DNA of 64,000 bases from Spartobacteria bacterium (GTDB lineage Bacteria > Verrucomicrobiota > Verrucomicrobiia > Chthoniobacterales > Chthoniobacteraceae): NCBI GenBank assembly GCA_021324825.1, contig JAJPII010000002.1:1-64000 (forward strand), given 5' to 3'. A program made the translations under genes and the position numbers. Below, in pieces: positions 50,771 to 61,339 of the stretch. Within the stretch, counting starts at the first letter, position 1; each line of letters begins with the position of its first letter. Under the pieces are notes generated by a model. The model had not been told where the DNA came from. It worked only from the letters and a program-made list of their open reading frames with translations, and did no database searches.

Positions 50771-52942
50771 ATGCCCGCGACCCTCGAACCTAAATCCGCC
50801 GCCGTGAACCCCAATTCGCCCGACCGCGCGTTCCCGCTGGAACGCACCCGCAACATCGGCATCGCCGCGCATATCGACGCGGGCAAGACGACGCTCACCG
50901 AGCGCATCCTTTTCTACACCGGCATGATCCACAAGATCGGCGAGGTGCATGAAGGCACCACCGTCACCGACTGGATGGAGCAGGAGCGGGAGCGGGGCAT
51001 CACCATCACCTCCGCGGCCACGACCTGTTCATGGATGCAGCGCAAGGAAGCAGGCGTCTACAAGACGTTCGAGGGGATCAAGATGCGGATCAACATCATC
51101 GACACCCCCGGCCACGTCGATTTCACGGCGGAGGTCGAGCGTTCCCTCCGCGTGCTCGACGGCGCCATCGCGGTCTTTGACGCCGTCGCGGGCGTGCAGC
51201 CGCAGTCCGAGACCGTCTGGCGGCAGGCGAACAAATACAAAGTCCCGCGCATCGCCTTCGTCAACAAGATGGACCGCGTCGGCGCGAACTTCGCCAACGC
51301 CATCAATGACATGCGCAAGAAGCTGGGCGCCAACGCCTGGCCCGTCCTCCTCCCGTACGGCAAGGAAGACACTTTCAAGGGGCAGATCGACATTATCAAT
51401 CGCAAGGCGGTCATCTATTCCGAGGACGACCAGATGGGTTCGACCTACAAGGTCGAGGAAGTGCCCGAGTCCGAGAAGGAAGCGGTTGAGACGGCTTACA
51501 GCGATCTCGTCACCGCCATTTCCGATCTCGACGAGGAAGTCGGCATGCTCTTCCTGGAGGAGAAGCCGATAACGCCCGAAGCCCTCAAGGCCGGCATCCG
51601 CCGCCAGACCATCGCGAACAAATTCGTCCCGGTCGTCGCCGGCACCGCGCTCAAGAACAAGGGCGTCCAGTATCTCGTCGATGCGGTTGTCGATTATCTT
51701 CCCGGCCCGCTCGACATCCCGCCCGCGCACGGCCAGAACCCGGACACCCACGAAGAAATCCTGGCCGTCACCGACGACAACGCCAAATTCTGTTCGCTCG
51801 CCTTCAAGCTCTGGAGCGATCCCTTCGTTGGCAAGCTCGTCTTCTTCCGCGTCTATTCCGGCACGCTTTCCAAGGGCGACACGGTCTATAATCCGCGCAC
51901 CAACAAGCGGGAGCGCATCAGCCGCCTCATCCAGATCCAGGCCGACAAGCGCGAGGACATCGACACCTGTTATTCCGGCGACATTGCGGCCATCGTCGGC
52001 ATCAAGAACATCACCACCGGCGACACCCTTTGCGACGAGGATTACGGCATCCTCCTCGAACCGCCCTCTTTCCCCGACCCCGTCATCTCCATGGCCATCG
52101 AGCCGAAGACCAAGCTCGACCAGGAGAAGATGTCCAACGCCCTCCAGCGCCTCGCGGAAGAAGACCCCACCTTCCGCGTCTATACCAACGAGGACACCGG
52201 CCAGACCATCATCGCCGGCATGGGCGAACTCCACCTCGAAATCATCCGCGACCGCATGGCGCGGGAGTTCAAGGTGGACGCCAACTCCGGCAAACCGCAG
52301 ATCGCCTATCGTGAGACCATCACCGCGGCGGCCACGGGCGAGGGCAAGCTCATCAAGCAATCCGGCGGGCGCGGCCAGTACGGCCACGTCATCGTCAACG
52401 TCCAGCCGAACGAACGCGGCAAGGGCCTCACCATCGAGAACAAGGTCGTCGGCGGCAACATCCCGAAGGAATACATCCCCGCGTGCAAAAAGGGGATCGA
52501 GGAAGCCATTCTCAACGGCATCGTCGGCGGCTATCCGGTCATCGACGTCAACGTCGACATCATCGACGGCTCGTATCACGATGTCGATTCCAACGAACTC
52601 GCGTTCAAGCTGGCCGCCATCTTCGCGGTCAAGGACGGGTTCAAGAAAGCCAAGGCCATCCTGCTCGAACCGATCATGAAGGTCGAGGCGCTCACCCCCG
52701 ACGAGTACCAGGGCGACATTTTGGGCGATCTCAACCGCCGCCGCGGCAAGATCATGAGCATCGAATCCAAGGACGTCTCGACCGTCGTCAACGCGGAAGT
52801 GCCGCTCGCCGAGATGTTCGGCTACGCCACGGCCATCCGCTCGCTCTCCAAGGGGCGCGCCGCCTACTCGATGGAGCCCTCGCATTTCGAACAAGTCCCC
52901 GCGCAAGTCCTGGCGGCCGTCCTCGACCAAAAGAAGTCCTGA
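50771..52942 (+). CDS. fusA: Elongation factor G
   Basis: 723 residues. Translocase GTPase with G1 [16 protein letters not shown], switch [21 protein letters not shown]3 [16 protein letters not shown] and G4 [10 protein letters not shown]. Domains II-V follow, including [11 protein letters not shown] and the domain IV loop [12 protein letters not shown]. Unlike many operons, no tuf gene follows: rpsJ begins four bases later. Confidence 0.98.
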   Translation: MPATLEPKSAAVNPNSPDRAFPLERTRNIGIAAHIDAGKTTLTERILFYTGMIHKIGEVHEGTTVTDWMEQERERGITITSAATTCSWMQRKEAGVYKTFEGIKMRINIIDTPGHVDFTAEVERSLRVLDGAIAVFDAVAGVQPQSETVWRQANKYKVPRIAFVNKMDRVGANFANAINDMRKKLGANAWPVLLPYGKEDTFKGQIDIINRKAVIYSEDDQMGSTYKVEEVPESEKEAVETAYSDLVTAISDLDEEVGMLFLEEKPITPEALKAGIRRQTIANKFVPVVAGTALKNKGVQYLVDAVVDYLPGPLDIPPAHGQNPDTHEEILAVTDDNAKFCSLAFKLWSDPFVGKLVFFRVYSGTLSKGDTVYNPRTNKRERISRLIQIQADKREDIDTCYSGDIAAIVGIKNITTGDTLCDEDYGILLEPPSFPDPVISMAIEPKTKLDQEKMSNALQRLAEEDPTFRVYTNEDTGQTIIAGMGELHLEIIRDRMAREFKVDANSGKPQIAYRETITAAATGEGKLIKQSGGRGQYGHVIVNVQPNERGKGLTIENKVVGGNIPKEYIPACKKGIEEAILNGIVGGYPVIDVNVDIIDGSYHDVDSNELAFKLAAIFAVKDGFKKAKAILLEPIMKVEALTPDEYQGDILGDLNRRRGKIMSIESKDVSTVVNAEVPLAEMFGYATAIRSLSKGRAAYSMEPSHFEQVPAQVLAAVLDQKKS

Positions 52943-52945
52943 TTT

Positions 52946-53257
52946 ATGACCACCGGCCAGCGCATTCGCATACGACTCAAAGCCTTCGACTTCCGGATGC
53001 TTGACCAATCCTCGGCGGAGATCGTCGAGACCGCCAAGCGCACGGGCGCGAAAGTGGCCGGCCCCATCCCGCTGCCCACGCGCATCGAAAAATTCACCGT
53101 GAACCGCTCCCCGCACGTCGACAAGAAGTCGATGGAGCAGTTCGAAATCCGCACCCACAAACGGCTTTTGGACATCATCGAGCCGACCGCCAAGACCGTG
53201 GATGAACTGAAGAAGCTCAACCTCCCGGCGGGCGTGGACATCACGATCAAGATATGA
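52946..53257 (+). CDS. rpsJ: 30S ribosomal protein S10
   Basis: 103 residues with conserved [17 protein letters not shown] and the loop [26 protein letters not shown]. Also the NusG/NusB-linked antitermination partner NusE. First gene of the S10 part. Its stop overlaps the rplC start (ATGA at 53254). Confidence 0.97.
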   Translation: MTTGQRIRIRLKAFDFRMLDQSSAEIVETAKRTGAKVAGPIPLPTRIEKFTVNRSPHVDKKSMEQFEIRTHKRLLDIIEPTAKTVDELKKLNLPAGVDITIKI

Positions 53258-53901
53258 GCGCGCCAGGTCTCTTAGGAAAAAAAGTCGGCATGACCCGCGT
53301 CTATGATGACAAGGGGAAGGCGATGCCCGTCACCGTCATCGAGGCGGGCGGCAACACGCTGCTTCAAATCAAGACCAAGGAAAAGGACGGCTACTCCGGC
53401 ATCCAGGTCGGGTTCGACAAGCAGAAGGAATCGCGCATCGGCAAGGCGATGCTCGGCCATTTCGGCAAGGCCGGTTCCGAGCCGAAGAAACGCGTCGCCG
53501 AGTTCCGTTTGAAGGAAGACGCCGGCGCCGATTCCATCGACCTGAAGCTCACCGGCTTCCAGGCGGGCCAGTTCGTCGACGTCGTCGGCCATTCGAAAGG
53601 CAAAGGTTTCCAGGGCGTCATAAAGAAACACAATTTCGACGGGCAGGGGGCGTCCCATGGCTCCATGATGCACCGCCGCAACGGCGCGATCGGCAACCGT
53701 TCGACCCCTGGCCGGGTTTGGAAAAACATGGGCATGCCTGGCCACATGGGCGACCGGAACGTCACCGTCCAGAACCTGAAGGTTCTGCAAGTGCGCGAGG
53801 CCGACAACGTCCTGCTCATCACCGGCGCGGTTCCAGGCCCGAACGGCGGCTACGTCGTCATCCGGCCCGCCAAGAAGCGTCCCGCGCCCGCCGCCGCCTG
53901 A
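53254..53901 (+). CDS. rplC: 50S ribosomal protein L3
   Basis: 215 residues. [20 protein letters not shown] at the start, and the peptidyl-transferase-centre loop [20 protein letters not shown] followed by [15 protein letters not shown]. Early assembly protein of the large subunit. Confidence 0.97.
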   Translation: MSAPGLLGKKVGMTRVYDDKGKAMPVTVIEAGGNTLLQIKTKEKDGYSGIQVGFDKQKESRIGKAMLGHFGKAGSEPKKRVAEFRLKEDAGADSIDLKLTGFQAGQFVDVVGHSKGKGFQGVIKKHNFDGQGASHGSMMHRRNGAIGNRSTPGRVWKNMGMPGHMGDRNVTVQNLKVLQVREADNVLLITGAVPGPNGGYVVIRPAKKRPAPAAA

Positions 53902-53908
53902 TTTTTTT

Positions 53909-54517
53909 ATGAGCGCACAGGTTCTTACAATCGAAGCCGCGAAGGGGAAAAAGATCGCGCTGGTGGAGGGCGGCAAAGGGACGCAAGCCGTCCACGATGT
54001 CGTCGTCGCCCTGCAAGCCGCGCGCCGCAGCGGCACCGCCTGCACCAAGACGAAAGCCACCGTCAATCTCTCGGGCCGCAAACCGTGGCGCCAGAAGGGC
54101 ACGGGCCGCGCCCGCGCCGGCTACGCCTCCTCACCCGTCTGGGTGGGCGGCGGCGTCGCCTTCGGGCCGAAGCCGCGCGATTACTCGAAGAAAGTCGGCA
54201 AAACCACGCGCCGTCTCGCGCTCAGGAAGGCGCTCACCGAGCGGATCAAGGCGGGCGATGTTCTCGTCGTCCCCGGGTTCGCCGTCAAGGAAGCCAAGAC
54301 CAAGGCATTTATCTCGTTGTTGAAGGAGCAGACCCCGGAGGAAAAAGTTCTCGTCGTCTCCGACGCTTTCGAGGAGAACACGTACCGCGCAGCCCGCAAC
54401 GTCCAGCCCGCGCTCCTCATGACCGCGCGCGAGGTGAACACCGAGCACCTGCTGGCGTTCAGGAAAGTTGTCATCACCGACCAGGGCCTCGCGCAACTGG
54501 CGGAAAGGATCGCATGA
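53909..54517 (+). CDS. rplD: 50S ribosomal protein L4
   Basis: 202 residues. The extended exit-tunnel loop is clear: NLSGRKPWRQKGTGRARAGY, then SPVWVGGGVAFGPKPRDYSK. In enteric bacteria L4 represses this operon. No such leader site was identified here. It overlaps rplW by four bases. Confidence 0.96.
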   Translation: MSAQVLTIEAAKGKKIALVEGGKGTQAVHDVVVALQAARRSGTACTKTKATVNLSGRKPWRQKGTGRARAGYASSPVWVGGGVAFGPKPRDYSKKVGKTTRRLALRKALTERIKAGDVLVVPGFAVKEAKTKAFISLLKEQTPEEKVLVVSDAFEENTYRAARNVQPALLMTAREVNTEHLLAFRKVVITDQGLAQLAERIA

Positions 54518-54804
54518 ACGAACCGTTCGACCTCATCCAGACCGCGCGGCTCACCGAGAAGAGCACGCTTCTCTCCGAGAAGCACAACCAATACGTCTTC
54601 CGGGTAAGCCCGCGCGCCAACAAGATGCAGATCAAGCATGCCATCGAGACGCTTTTCAAGAAAACGGTTCTAACCGTCAACACCTGCAACTACGCCGGCA
54701 AGAAGAAGCGCGACAAGCGCCACGCGGGCGGCTATGGGCGCAGGGCGCATTGGAAGAAGGCCATTGTCACCCTCAAGGAAGGCGACAAGATCGAATTCGC
54801 GTAA
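54514..54804 (+). CDS. rplW: 50S ribosomal protein L23
   Basis: 96 residues from ATG 54514. [20 protein letters not shown] and [12 protein letters not shown]-type helix ([20 protein letters not shown]). Sits at the tunnel exit, where trigger factor and SRP dock. Confidence 0.95.
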   Translation: MNEPFDLIQTARLTEKSTLLSEKHNQYVFRVSPRANKMQIKHAIETLFKKTVLTVNTCNYAGKKKRDKRHAGGYGRRAHWKKAIVTLKEGDKIEFA

Positions 54805-54808
54805 CGCC

Positions 54809-55651
54809 ATGGCTCTCAAGACATTCAGACCATTGACCCCGGTGCTGCGCTTCAAGGCGCTGCCGAAGTTCGACGAGATCACCAAGTCGAAGCCGGAGAA
54901 AAAGCTCGTCCAGACCATCAAAAAAACCGGCGGGCGGAACAACCAGGGGCGGCTGACCTCGCGCCACATCGGCGGCGGGCACAAGCAGAAGTACCGCATC
55001 ATCGACTTCAAGCGCAAGAAGCGCGGCGTGGAGGCCGAAGTGCTCGCCATCGAGTACGATCCCAACCGCACCGCGCGCATCGCCCTCCTCCGTTACGCGG
55101 ACGGCGAGAAGAGCTACATCATCGCGCCCACCGGCCTGGCCGTCGGCGCGAAAGTCACGGCGGGCGAAGACGCGCCGCCGGAGATTGGCAACGCGCTTCC
55201 GCTGAGCGCCATCCCGCTCGGCGCTTCCATTCATAATGTCGAACTGATTCCCGGGCGCGGCGCGCAGATCGCCCGCGGCGCGGGCCAGCAATGCATCCTC
55301 AACAACCGCGAAGGCGGGTACGCCCTCGTGCGGCTCCCCTCGGGGGAAATCCGCAAGATCAACGAAACGGCTTACGCCACCGTCGGCCAGGTCGGCAACA
55401 TCGACCATATGAACGTCTCCAGCGGCAAGGCGGGCCGGACGCGCTGGCTCGGACGGCGCCCCCACGTCCGCGGCATGGCCATGAACCCAATCGATCACCC
55501 GATGGGCGGCGGCCAGGGCAAGAGCAAGGGCGGCGGCGGGCGGCATCACCCGGTCAGTCCGTGGGGCCAGCTTGCGAAGGGATTCAAGACGCGCAGAAAG
55601 CACAAGCCGAGCAACCGCTTCATCGTCGCCCGGCGCAAAGCGAAAGGCTAA
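54809..55651 (+). CDS. rplB: 50S ribosomal protein L2
   Basis: 280 residues from ATG 54809. Conserved [20 protein letters not shown], the RNA-binding core [20 protein letters not shown] and the peptidyl-transferase region [20 protein letters not shown] with the conserved histidine. Essential for subunit association. Confidence 0.97.
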   Translation: MALKTFRPLTPVLRFKALPKFDEITKSKPEKKLVQTIKKTGGRNNQGRLTSRHIGGGHKQKYRIIDFKRKKRGVEAEVLAIEYDPNRTARIALLRYADGEKSYIIAPTGLAVGAKVTAGEDAPPEIGNALPLSAIPLGASIHNVELIPGRGAQIARGAGQQCILNNREGGYALVRLPSGEIRKINETAYATVGQVGNIDHMNVSSGKAGRTRWLGRRPHVRGMAMNPIDHPMGGGQGKSKGGGGRHHPVSPWGQLAKGFKTRRKHKPSNRFIVARRKAKG

Positions 55652-55663
55652 CCGGAGACAACC

Positions 55664-55942
55664 ATGGGCAGATCACTAAAAAAGGGGCCGTTCGTCGACA
55701 TGCATTTGCTCGAGAAAATCGACAAGCAGACGGAATCCGGAGCCAAGAAACCGATCAAGACCTGGTCGCGGCGTTCGACCGTCACGCCCGATTTCGTCGG
55801 GCACACGTTCCTGGTTCACAACGGCAAGATTTTCAACTCGGTGTTCGTCACGGAAAACATGGTCGGGCACAAGCTCGGCGAGTTCTCCCCGACGCGCGTC
55901 TTCAAGAAACACGGCTCCCACACGGCGAAGGTCACCAAGTAA
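55664..55942 (+). CDS. rpsS: 30S ribosomal protein S19
   Basis: 92 residues, [20 protein letters not shown] start and [20 protein letters not shown] end. Forms the S13/S19 pair in the head. Directly followed, after seven bases, by a non-ribosomal gene. Confidence 0.96.
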   Translation: MGRSLKKGPFVDMHLLEKIDKQTESGAKKPIKTWSRRSTVTPDFVGHTFLVHNGKIFNSVFVTENMVGHKLGEFSPTRVFKKHGSHTAKVTK

Positions 55943-55949
55943 CGACACC

Positions 55950-56732
55950 ATGCGCATCAAGGCCGGACTTGCAGTCGTTGTTCGGCTTTTCCTCATCATG
56001 ACCGGCTTATCGACAACGCTTTTTGCGGCGGACACTGGCGACCTGGACATCGAGTACAGCGAAGCCAAGATGACGCTTGACGCCGTGACGCAGGAAAACG
56101 TCGCGCTCAGGAAGCAGCTTGCCGACTCGCGCCAGTCGATCAAGACGCTCACCGACAGCCTGGCCATTTCCAACAGCGAGGCCGAAGTCTTCCGGCGCGA
56201 ATGCGGGGCCTTGAAGCTGCGGATGGAAGCGCTGGGCCTGGATGCGGGCGGCGACCGGAGCAAGCTCGAGGAGCGCCTCTTGAAAGCCGTCAGCGACATG
56301 CGCGTCGTGGAGGAGGAAAAGGCGAAGCTGAAGGAACAGGTCGTCGCGCTCACGGAAGCCATCCTGCGTTTCGTCAAGACCGCCGTCACGACCGACGCCG
56401 ACGCGCGGATGGCCGTGGAGCAGCAGGTCCGCGCCGCCAACGAATTGCTCGGCGTCAAGATGCGCGCCGTGGAAGCCCCCGAACCCGCCGGCACGCTCAT
56501 GGACGGCAGGGTCATCAGCGTGAAGGAAGAGTTCGCGCTCGTGGTCGCCAATCTCGGCGCGAACCAGGGCGTCCGCCTCGGCATGCCGTTCCAGGTCTGG
56601 CGCGGCGAGGATCGCATCGGCCTGGTCAGGGTCGTCGATGTCCGCGAAAAGATCGCGGGCGCGGTCATCCAGGACCTCGTTTCCAAGGAAAAAATTCAAG
56701 TCGGCGATCGCCTGAAGGTGGATGCCCGGTAG
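55950..56732 (+). CDS. Secreted coiled-coil protein inserted in the S10 operon
   Basis: 260 residues. Signal peptide (VVVRLFLIMTGLSTTLFAAD), a coiled coil (about 40-145; VTQENVALRKQLADSRQSIK, then RVVEEEKAKLKEQVVALTEA), and a C-terminal beta domain (about 170-260; GRVISVKEEFALVVANLGAN, QGVRLGMPFQVWRGED, IQVGDRLKV). That domain is like the C-terminal module of FlgT-type or similar envelope proteins. It lies between rpsS and rplV with seven- and eight-base gaps and the same GC-rich codon use, so it is expressed with the ribosome genes. Function unknown. Confidence 0.8.
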   Translation: MRIKAGLAVVVRLFLIMTGLSTTLFAADTGDLDIEYSEAKMTLDAVTQENVALRKQLADSRQSIKTLTDSLAISNSEAEVFRRECGALKLRMEALGLDAGGDRSKLEERLLKAVSDMRVVEEEKAKLKEQVVALTEAILRFVKTAVTTDADARMAVEQQVRAANELLGVKMRAVEAPEPAGTLMDGRVISVKEEFALVVANLGANQGVRLGMPFQVWRGEDRIGLVRVVDVREKIAGAVIQDLVSKEKIQVGDRLKVDAR

Positions 56733-56740
56733 AGCAGCTT

Positions 56741-57205
56741 ATGCAGATAACATCCACCTACAAATACGCGCGCATGTCGGCCTTCAAGGCGAGGGATGTC
56801 ACCCGCGCCATCCAGGGGCTGCCCGTCGCTTCCGCCCTGGACATCGTCCGTTTCAGCCCGAAGAAAGCCGCCGCCCTCGTCGAGAAGACATTGAAGAGCG
56901 CCATCGCCAACGCGGAGAACAACAATGACATCCGCGCCGACGTTCTCGTCGTGAAGGAAGCGACCGTCGGCGAAGGCCCCACTTTGAAGCGTTCGCAGCC
57001 CAAGGCGCGCGGCAGCGCCGGGCCGATCCGCAAACGGACGAGCCACATACGCATCGTCCTGACGGACGAGATCAAGATCGAGACGCGCGAAACCAGGAGG
57101 CAGGCCGCAAAGTCAGCCGGGAAGCCCGGGAAGCCGGCGAAATCCGCCGGGAAAGCGCGCCGCCCGGCAGCGACGAAGAGCGAAGAACACACCACGGAAG
57201 AATAA
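56741..57205 (+). CDS. rplV: 50S ribosomal protein L22 with basic C-terminal extension
   Basis: 154 residues against the usual 110-120. The core has YARMSAFKARDVTRAIQGLP and the tunnel hairpin GPTLKRSQPKARGSAGPIRK, ending SHIRIVLTDEI. Residues about 120-154 are an added Lys/Ala/Pro/Gly tail (KSAGKPGKPAKSAGKARRP) likely to bind rRNA or stay disordered. Start ATG 56741 eight bases after the secreted coiled-coil gene. Confidence 0.95.
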   Translation: MQITSTYKYARMSAFKARDVTRAIQGLPVASALDIVRFSPKKAAALVEKTLKSAIANAENNNDIRADVLVVKEATVGEGPTLKRSQPKARGSAGPIRKRTSHIRIVLTDEIKIETRETRRQAAKSAGKPGKPAKSAGKARRPAATKSEEHTTEE

Positions 57206-57211
57206 GAGATC

Positions 57212-57901
57212 ATGGGTCAAAAAGTTAATCCTATCGGGTTCCGTCTGGCGCTGAGCCGCGACTGGCGTTCGCGCTGGTTCGCCTCCGCCAAGGAATTGCC
57301 CGAGTTCCTCCACGCGGACCTCAAAATTCGCCGTTACGTGAAGAAAAAGCTCCAGCTCGCCGCGGTGTCGAAGATCGTCATCGAGCGCGCGTGGAACAGC
57401 ATCCGCGTCACCATCTTCACCGCCCGGCCCGGCATCGTCATCGGGCGCAAGGGCGCGGAGATCGAGAAGATGACCGAGGAGATCGGCAAGATGTCCTCCG
57501 GCAAGCAGGTCAAGATCGACATCCAGGAAATCAAGACCCCGGAACTCGACGCCCAGCTCGTCGCCGAGAATGTTTCCCTCCAGATCGAGCGCCGCATCTC
57601 CTTCCGCCGCGCCATGAAGAAGGCCATCCAGACCACGATGGATTTCGGCGCGCAGGGCATCAAGATACGTTGCGCGGGCCGTCTCGGCGGCGCGGAAATC
57701 TCGCGCGCGGAAGGGTATCGCGAGGGGAAAGTCCCGCTGCACACCTTGCGCATCCCCATAGACTACGGCTTCGCCGAGGCGAACACCGTGTATGGAAAGA
57801 TCGGGGTGAAATGCTGGGTCTGTAAACCCGAGGAAGCGCTTCCGGAGGAGAAGAGAGAGAAACCCGCCCCGCCCGCCCCGCCCGCCGAAGCCGCCGCCTA
57901 G
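57212..57901 (+). CDS. rpsC: 30S ribosomal protein S3
   Basis: 229 residues. [20 protein letters not shown] start, KH domain with [18 protein letters not shown], and the mRNA-entry part [20 protein letters not shown]. Ends in a proline/alanine tail ([11 protein letters not shown]). Confidence 0.97.
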   Translation: MGQKVNPIGFRLALSRDWRSRWFASAKELPEFLHADLKIRRYVKKKLQLAAVSKIVIERAWNSIRVTIFTARPGIVIGRKGAEIEKMTEEIGKMSSGKQVKIDIQEIKTPELDAQLVAENVSLQIERRISFRRAMKKAIQTTMDFGAQGIKIRCAGRLGGAEISRAEGYREGKVPLHTLRIPIDYGFAEANTVYGKIGVKCWVCKPEEALPEEKREKPAPPAPPAEAAA

Positions 57902-57917
57902 CCAAGGAGACATTGCC

Positions 57918-58340
57918 ATGCCGTTAATGCCCAAGAGAGTCAAGTATAGGAAGTCGCAGCGCGGCAGCCGTTCCGGGTTCGCCTCGCGCAACATCCGGAT
58001 CGATTTCGGCGAGTTCGGCCTGCAGACCCTCGAGCGCGCATGGATCACCAACACGCAGATCGAAGCCGCGCGCGTCGCCCTCACCCGCAACATGAAGCGC
58101 AAGGGCAAGCTCTGGATCCGCATCTTCCCGGATAAGTCCGTCACCTCCCGCCCGCCGGAAACCCGTATGGGCAAGGGCAAGGGCGCGCCGGAGTATTGGG
58201 TCGCCACCGTGCGCCCCGGCAACATTTTGTTCGAACTCGACGGCGTGCCGGAATCCGTCGCCCGCGAATCGTTGCGGCTCGCCGCGACCAAGCTCCCCGT
58301 CCGCACCAAATTTCTCACGAGGCATCGCCTCGCAGCCTAG
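57918..58340 (+). CDS. rplP: 50S ribosomal protein L16
   Basis: 140 residues. [20 protein letters not shown] start, [20 protein letters not shown] and [20 protein letters not shown]. Contacts the A-site tRNA elbow. Confidence 0.97.
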   Translation: MPLMPKRVKYRKSQRGSRSGFASRNIRIDFGEFGLQTLERAWITNTQIEAARVALTRNMKRKGKLWIRIFPDKSVTSRPPETRMGKGKGAPEYWVATVRPGNILFELDGVPESVARESLRLAATKLPVRTKFLTRHRLAA

Positions 58341-58342
58341 CC

Positions 58343-58540
58343 ATGAAAATGAAAGAGATAAAGGAAGCCACCGTGGATGAGCTGAACGCTCACAAGCGGG
58401 ATTTGCGGCAGGAAAGTTTTCATCTCCGCCTGCAACAGCAGAGCGGGCAGTTGGAGCGCCCGAGCCGGTTCAAGGAAATCCGCCGCGAAGTCGCCCGCAT
58501 CGAGACGGTTTTAACCCAGCGGACCAAGGGGGCCAAATGA
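58343..58540 (+). CDS. rpmC: 50S ribosomal protein L29
   Basis: 65 residues from ATG 58343, helical hairpin (MKMKEIKEATVDELNAHKRD, LRQESFHLRLQQQSGQLERP, KEIRREVARIETVL). Near the tunnel exit. Overlaps rpsQ by four bases. Confidence 0.93.
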   Translation: MKMKEIKEATVDELNAHKRDLRQESFHLRLQQQSGQLERPSRFKEIRREVARIETVLTQRTKGAK

Positions 58541-58806
58541 GCGACACAGAGACCGAAGCAGCGCGCAATCTGCGTAAAACGCGGGTCGGCCAGGTCGTCG
58601 CCCACGCGATGAAGAAGACCGCCACCGTGGAATCCGTCACCCGCGTCCCGCATCCCCGGTTTGGCAAGATCGTCAAGCAGGTGAAGAAGTATTACGCCCA
58701 CGACGAGGAAGAGACCGCCAAGGTCGGCGACACCGTCCGCATCATGGAAACCCGGCCGTTGAGCAAATTAAAACGCTGGCGGGTGGTTGAAATCATCAAG
58801 CATTAG
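58537..58806 (+). CDS. rpsQ: 30S ribosomal protein S17
   Basis: 89 residues. OB-fold with LRKTRVGQVVAHAMKKTATV, HPRFGKIVKQVKKYYAHDEE and VGDTVRIMETRPLSKLKRWR. A short acidic N-terminal lead (MSDTETEAARN) precedes the core. Confidence 0.96.
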   Translation: MSDTETEAARNLRKTRVGQVVAHAMKKTATVESVTRVPHPRFGKIVKQVKKYYAHDEEETAKVGDTVRIMETRPLSKLKRWRVVEIIKH

Positions 58807-58830
58807 GTCTAAACTAACCGCCCCAAATTT

Positions 58831-59196
58831 ATGCTCCAGATCCGCTCCAGATGTGACGTAGCCGACAATTCCGGCGCCCGCATGGCCACCATGATCGGCG
58901 TCATCGGCAAGGCAACCCGTTCGGCGGCCATCGGGGACGTCATCACCGCCAACGTCAAGGAAGCGGCCACCGGCGGCACGGTCAAGAAGGGCGAAGTCGT
59001 CCGCGCCGTCGTCGTCCGCACGCGCAAACCGATCAAGCGCAACGACGGCTCGTACCTCCGGTTCGACAACAACGCCATCGTCATCATCGACAAGGATTTG
59101 AACCCGCGGGGCACGCGCATCTTCGGCCCCGTCGCCCGCGAATTGCGCGAGCGCAACTTCATGAAGATCGTCTCCCTCGCCCCGGAAGTCCTATGA
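58831..59196 (+). CDS. rplN: 50S ribosomal protein L14
   Basis: 121 residues. [20 protein letters not shown] start, [20 protein letters not shown] and ends [19 protein letters not shown]. Overlaps rplX by four bases. Confidence 0.97.
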   Translation: MLQIRSRCDVADNSGARMATMIGVIGKATRSAAIGDVITANVKEAATGGTVKKGEVVRAVVVRTRKPIKRNDGSYLRFDNNAIVIIDKDLNPRGTRIFGPVARELRERNFMKIVSLAPEVL

Positions 59197-59462
59197 ACCG
59201 GATCAAGACCCACGTCAAGAAGGGCGACGAAGTCGTCGTCATCACGGGCAACCACCGGGGGGCGACCGGCAAGGTGCTGCACGTCCTCGCGGCCAAGAAC
59301 CAGGTGTTGATCGAAGGCGTGCGGATGATCAAGAAGCACCAGAAGAAGACGCAGGACGACGCCGGCGGCATCGTGCAGAGGGAAGGCCCCGTCCACATCT
59401 CCAACGTCAAGGTCGTCGAGAAGACGAACGAGAAAGCGGACAAGAAAAAGAAGGCGGCGTAG
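59193..59462 (+). CDS. rplX: 50S ribosomal protein L24
   Basis: 89 residues, KOW domain ([40 protein letters not shown]) and the loop [18 protein letters not shown]. Assembly initiator of the large subunit. Confidence 0.95.
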   Translation: MNRIKTHVKKGDEVVVITGNHRGATGKVLHVLAAKNQVLIEGVRMIKKHQKKTQDDAGGIVQREGPVHISNVKVVEKTNEKADKKKKAA

Positions 59463-59465
59463 CAT

Positions 59466-60029
59466 ATGGTTGAACTTCTCCAGGAATACAAAGGGCGCGT
59501 CATCCCGGCGTTGCAGCAGCGGCATGGATACAAGAACGTCCACCAGGTTCCGCGCGTCGAGAAAGTGGTCATCAACGCGTGCATCGGCTCCAGCCAGGAC
59601 GTGAAGCAGGCGCTCGAGGACGCGAAACAGGAAATCGGCATGATAACGGGCCAGAAACCCGCCGAGACCCGCGCGAAGAAGAGCATCTCGAATTTCAAAC
59701 TCCGCAAAGACCAGGCCATCGGCGCCAAGGTCACCCTGCGCGGCGCGCGCATGTATGAATTCCTGGAGCGGCTCATCAAGGCCGGCCTGCCGCGCATCCG
59801 CGACTTCCGCGGCGTCTCCCCGAAAGCGTTCGACGGCAACGGGAACTACACCCTGGGCGTGTCGGATCAATCCATCTTCCCGGAAGTCGAGTTGGACAAG
59901 ATCAAGCGCAACATCGGTTTCGACGTGACCATCGTCACCTCCGCCCGGACGAACGACGAAGCCAAATCCCTGCTGAGCGAACTCGGCATGCCCTTCAGCG
60001 ACAAAAAAGCCCCAGTTAAAACTTCATGA
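59466..60029 (+). CDS. rplE: 50S ribosomal protein L5
   Basis: 187 residues. NVHQVPRVEKVVINACIGSS, ITGQKPAETRAKKSISNFKL, GAKVTLRGARMYEFLERLIK and GNYTLGVSDQSIFPEVELDK. Binds 5S rRNA. Its stop overlaps the rpsH start: the usual rpsN is absent between them. Confidence 0.97.
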   Translation: MVELLQEYKGRVIPALQQRHGYKNVHQVPRVEKVVINACIGSSQDVKQALEDAKQEIGMITGQKPAETRAKKSISNFKLRKDQAIGAKVTLRGARMYEFLERLIKAGLPRIRDFRGVSPKAFDGNGNYTLGVSDQSIFPEVELDKIKRNIGFDVTIVTSARTNDEAKSLLSELGMPFSDKKAPVKTS

Positions 60030-60424
60030 GCAGCCTCACCGATCCCATCGCGGACCTTCTTACCCGTATTCGCAACGCCAGCCGCGCCGCGAAGGTGGAC
60101 ATCCGCGTCCCGTATTCGCGCATCAAGGCCGACATCGTCCGCATCCTCCAGGATGAAGGCTACATCGCCTCGTACGAACTCGACACCACCGGCGTCGTTC
60201 CCCATCTCAAGATCAAGAACAAGATCGTCAACAACGCCCCGGTCATCGCGGGATTGAAGCGCGTCAGCCGGCCCGGCCTCCGCCGTTATGTCGGCGCCAC
60301 GGAAGTCCCGCGCGTCCTCGGCGGCATGGGCATCTCCATTCTCTCGACCCCAAAAGGGTTGCTAACCGGCCGCCAGGCCAGGAAACAGAACGTGGGCGGC
60401 GAACTGCTCGCCTTCGTCTGGTAA
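60026..60424 (+). CDS. rpsH: 30S ribosomal protein S8
   Basis: 132 residues. DPIADLLTRIRNASRAAKVD start, LKRVSRPGLRRYVGATEVPR and GMGISILSTPKGLLTGRQAR. In enteric bacteria it represses the spc operon. Confidence 0.97.
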   Translation: MSSLTDPIADLLTRIRNASRAAKVDIRVPYSRIKADIVRILQDEGYIASYELDTTGVVPHLKIKNKIVNNAPVIAGLKRVSRPGLRRYVGATEVPRVLGGMGISILSTPKGLLTGRQARKQNVGGELLAFVW

Positions 60425-60429
60425 GCGTT

Positions 60430-60969
60430 ATGTCCAGGATAGGAAACAAAATCATCGACCTGCCGCCGAAGGTGAAGCTCACCGTCACGGGCGAGGGGGA
60501 AGTCAACGTCGAAGGGCCGAAGGGGAAACTGAGTTGGACCTTGCCGAAGCGGATAAAGGCCAGCGTCAACGACAACCAGGTCAAGATCGAGCGCGAGGAC
60601 GAAGTCCGGCAGGTGAAAGCCTTGCACGGCCTCGCCCGCAGCCTCATCGCGAACATGATCAGCGGCGTCTCCAACGGTTTCACCAAGGATTTGGAAATCC
60701 AGGGCGTCGGTTTCAAGGCCGCCGTGCAGGGAAAGAACCTTAACCTGAGCCTCGGCTTCTCGCACCCCATCCTTTTCCCCATCCCGGCGGACATCAAGAT
60801 AACCGTCGCGGAAAACACGAAGATCAAGATCGAAGGGATCGACAAGAAAGTCGTCGGCCAGGTCGCGGCGGACATCCGCGGCTACTACCCGCCCGAGCCA
60901 TACAAGGGCAAGGGCATTCGTTACGCGGGCGAACAGATCATCCGCAAGGAAGGTAAAACCGTTCAATAA
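60430..60969 (+). CDS. rplF: 50S ribosomal protein L6
   Basis: 179 residues. [20 protein letters not shown] start, [20 protein letters not shown] and the C-terminal [20 protein letters not shown]. Two tandem L6 folds near the factor-binding site. Confidence 0.97.
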   Translation: MSRIGNKIIDLPPKVKLTVTGEGEVNVEGPKGKLSWTLPKRIKASVNDNQVKIEREDEVRQVKALHGLARSLIANMISGVSNGFTKDLEIQGVGFKAAVQGKNLNLSLGFSHPILFPIPADIKITVAENTKIKIEGIDKKVVGQVAADIRGYYPPEPYKGKGIRYAGEQIIRKEGKTVQ

Positions 60970-60970
60970 T

Positions 60971-61327
60971 ATGGCTTCCGCAAGTGCTGTAAAACTCCGC
61001 CACCAGCGCATCCGGAAACGGGTGCGGGGAACCTCCGAGCGCCCCCGGCTGGCCGTCCATTTCTCGGGGAAGAACATCTACGCCCAGGTGGTGGACGACG
61101 CCGCGGGCAAGACCCTCGCCTCGGCGAGCACCACGGAGAAAGCCTTCCGCGCCGACAAGGCGACCCGCGCGAACAAAGTCACCGCGGAGAAGATCGGTTC
61201 GCTTGTGGCCGAGCGCAGCAAGGCGAAGAAGATCGCAAAGGTCGTGTTTGATCGCGGCGGCTTCCAGTATCACGGCAAGGTCAAGGCGCTCGCCGACGCC
61301 GCGCGCGGCTCCGGTTTGGATTTTTAG
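60971..61327 (+). CDS. rplR: 50S ribosomal protein L18
   Basis: 118 residues. [40 protein letters not shown] and [20 protein letters not shown]. 5S rRNA-binding protein. Starts two bases after rplF. Confidence 0.96.
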   Translation: MASASAVKLRHQRIRKRVRGTSERPRLAVHFSGKNIYAQVVDDAAGKTLASASTTEKAFRADKATRANKVTAEKIGSLVAERSKAKKIAKVVFDRGGFQYHGKVKALADAARGSGLDF

Positions 61328-61339
61328 ACACAAATTATT

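Noticed and set aside
51029-53158. A 709-residue minus-strand frame over fusA
   Set aside because: The composition is a mirror of conserved EF-G codons. EF-G is certain.
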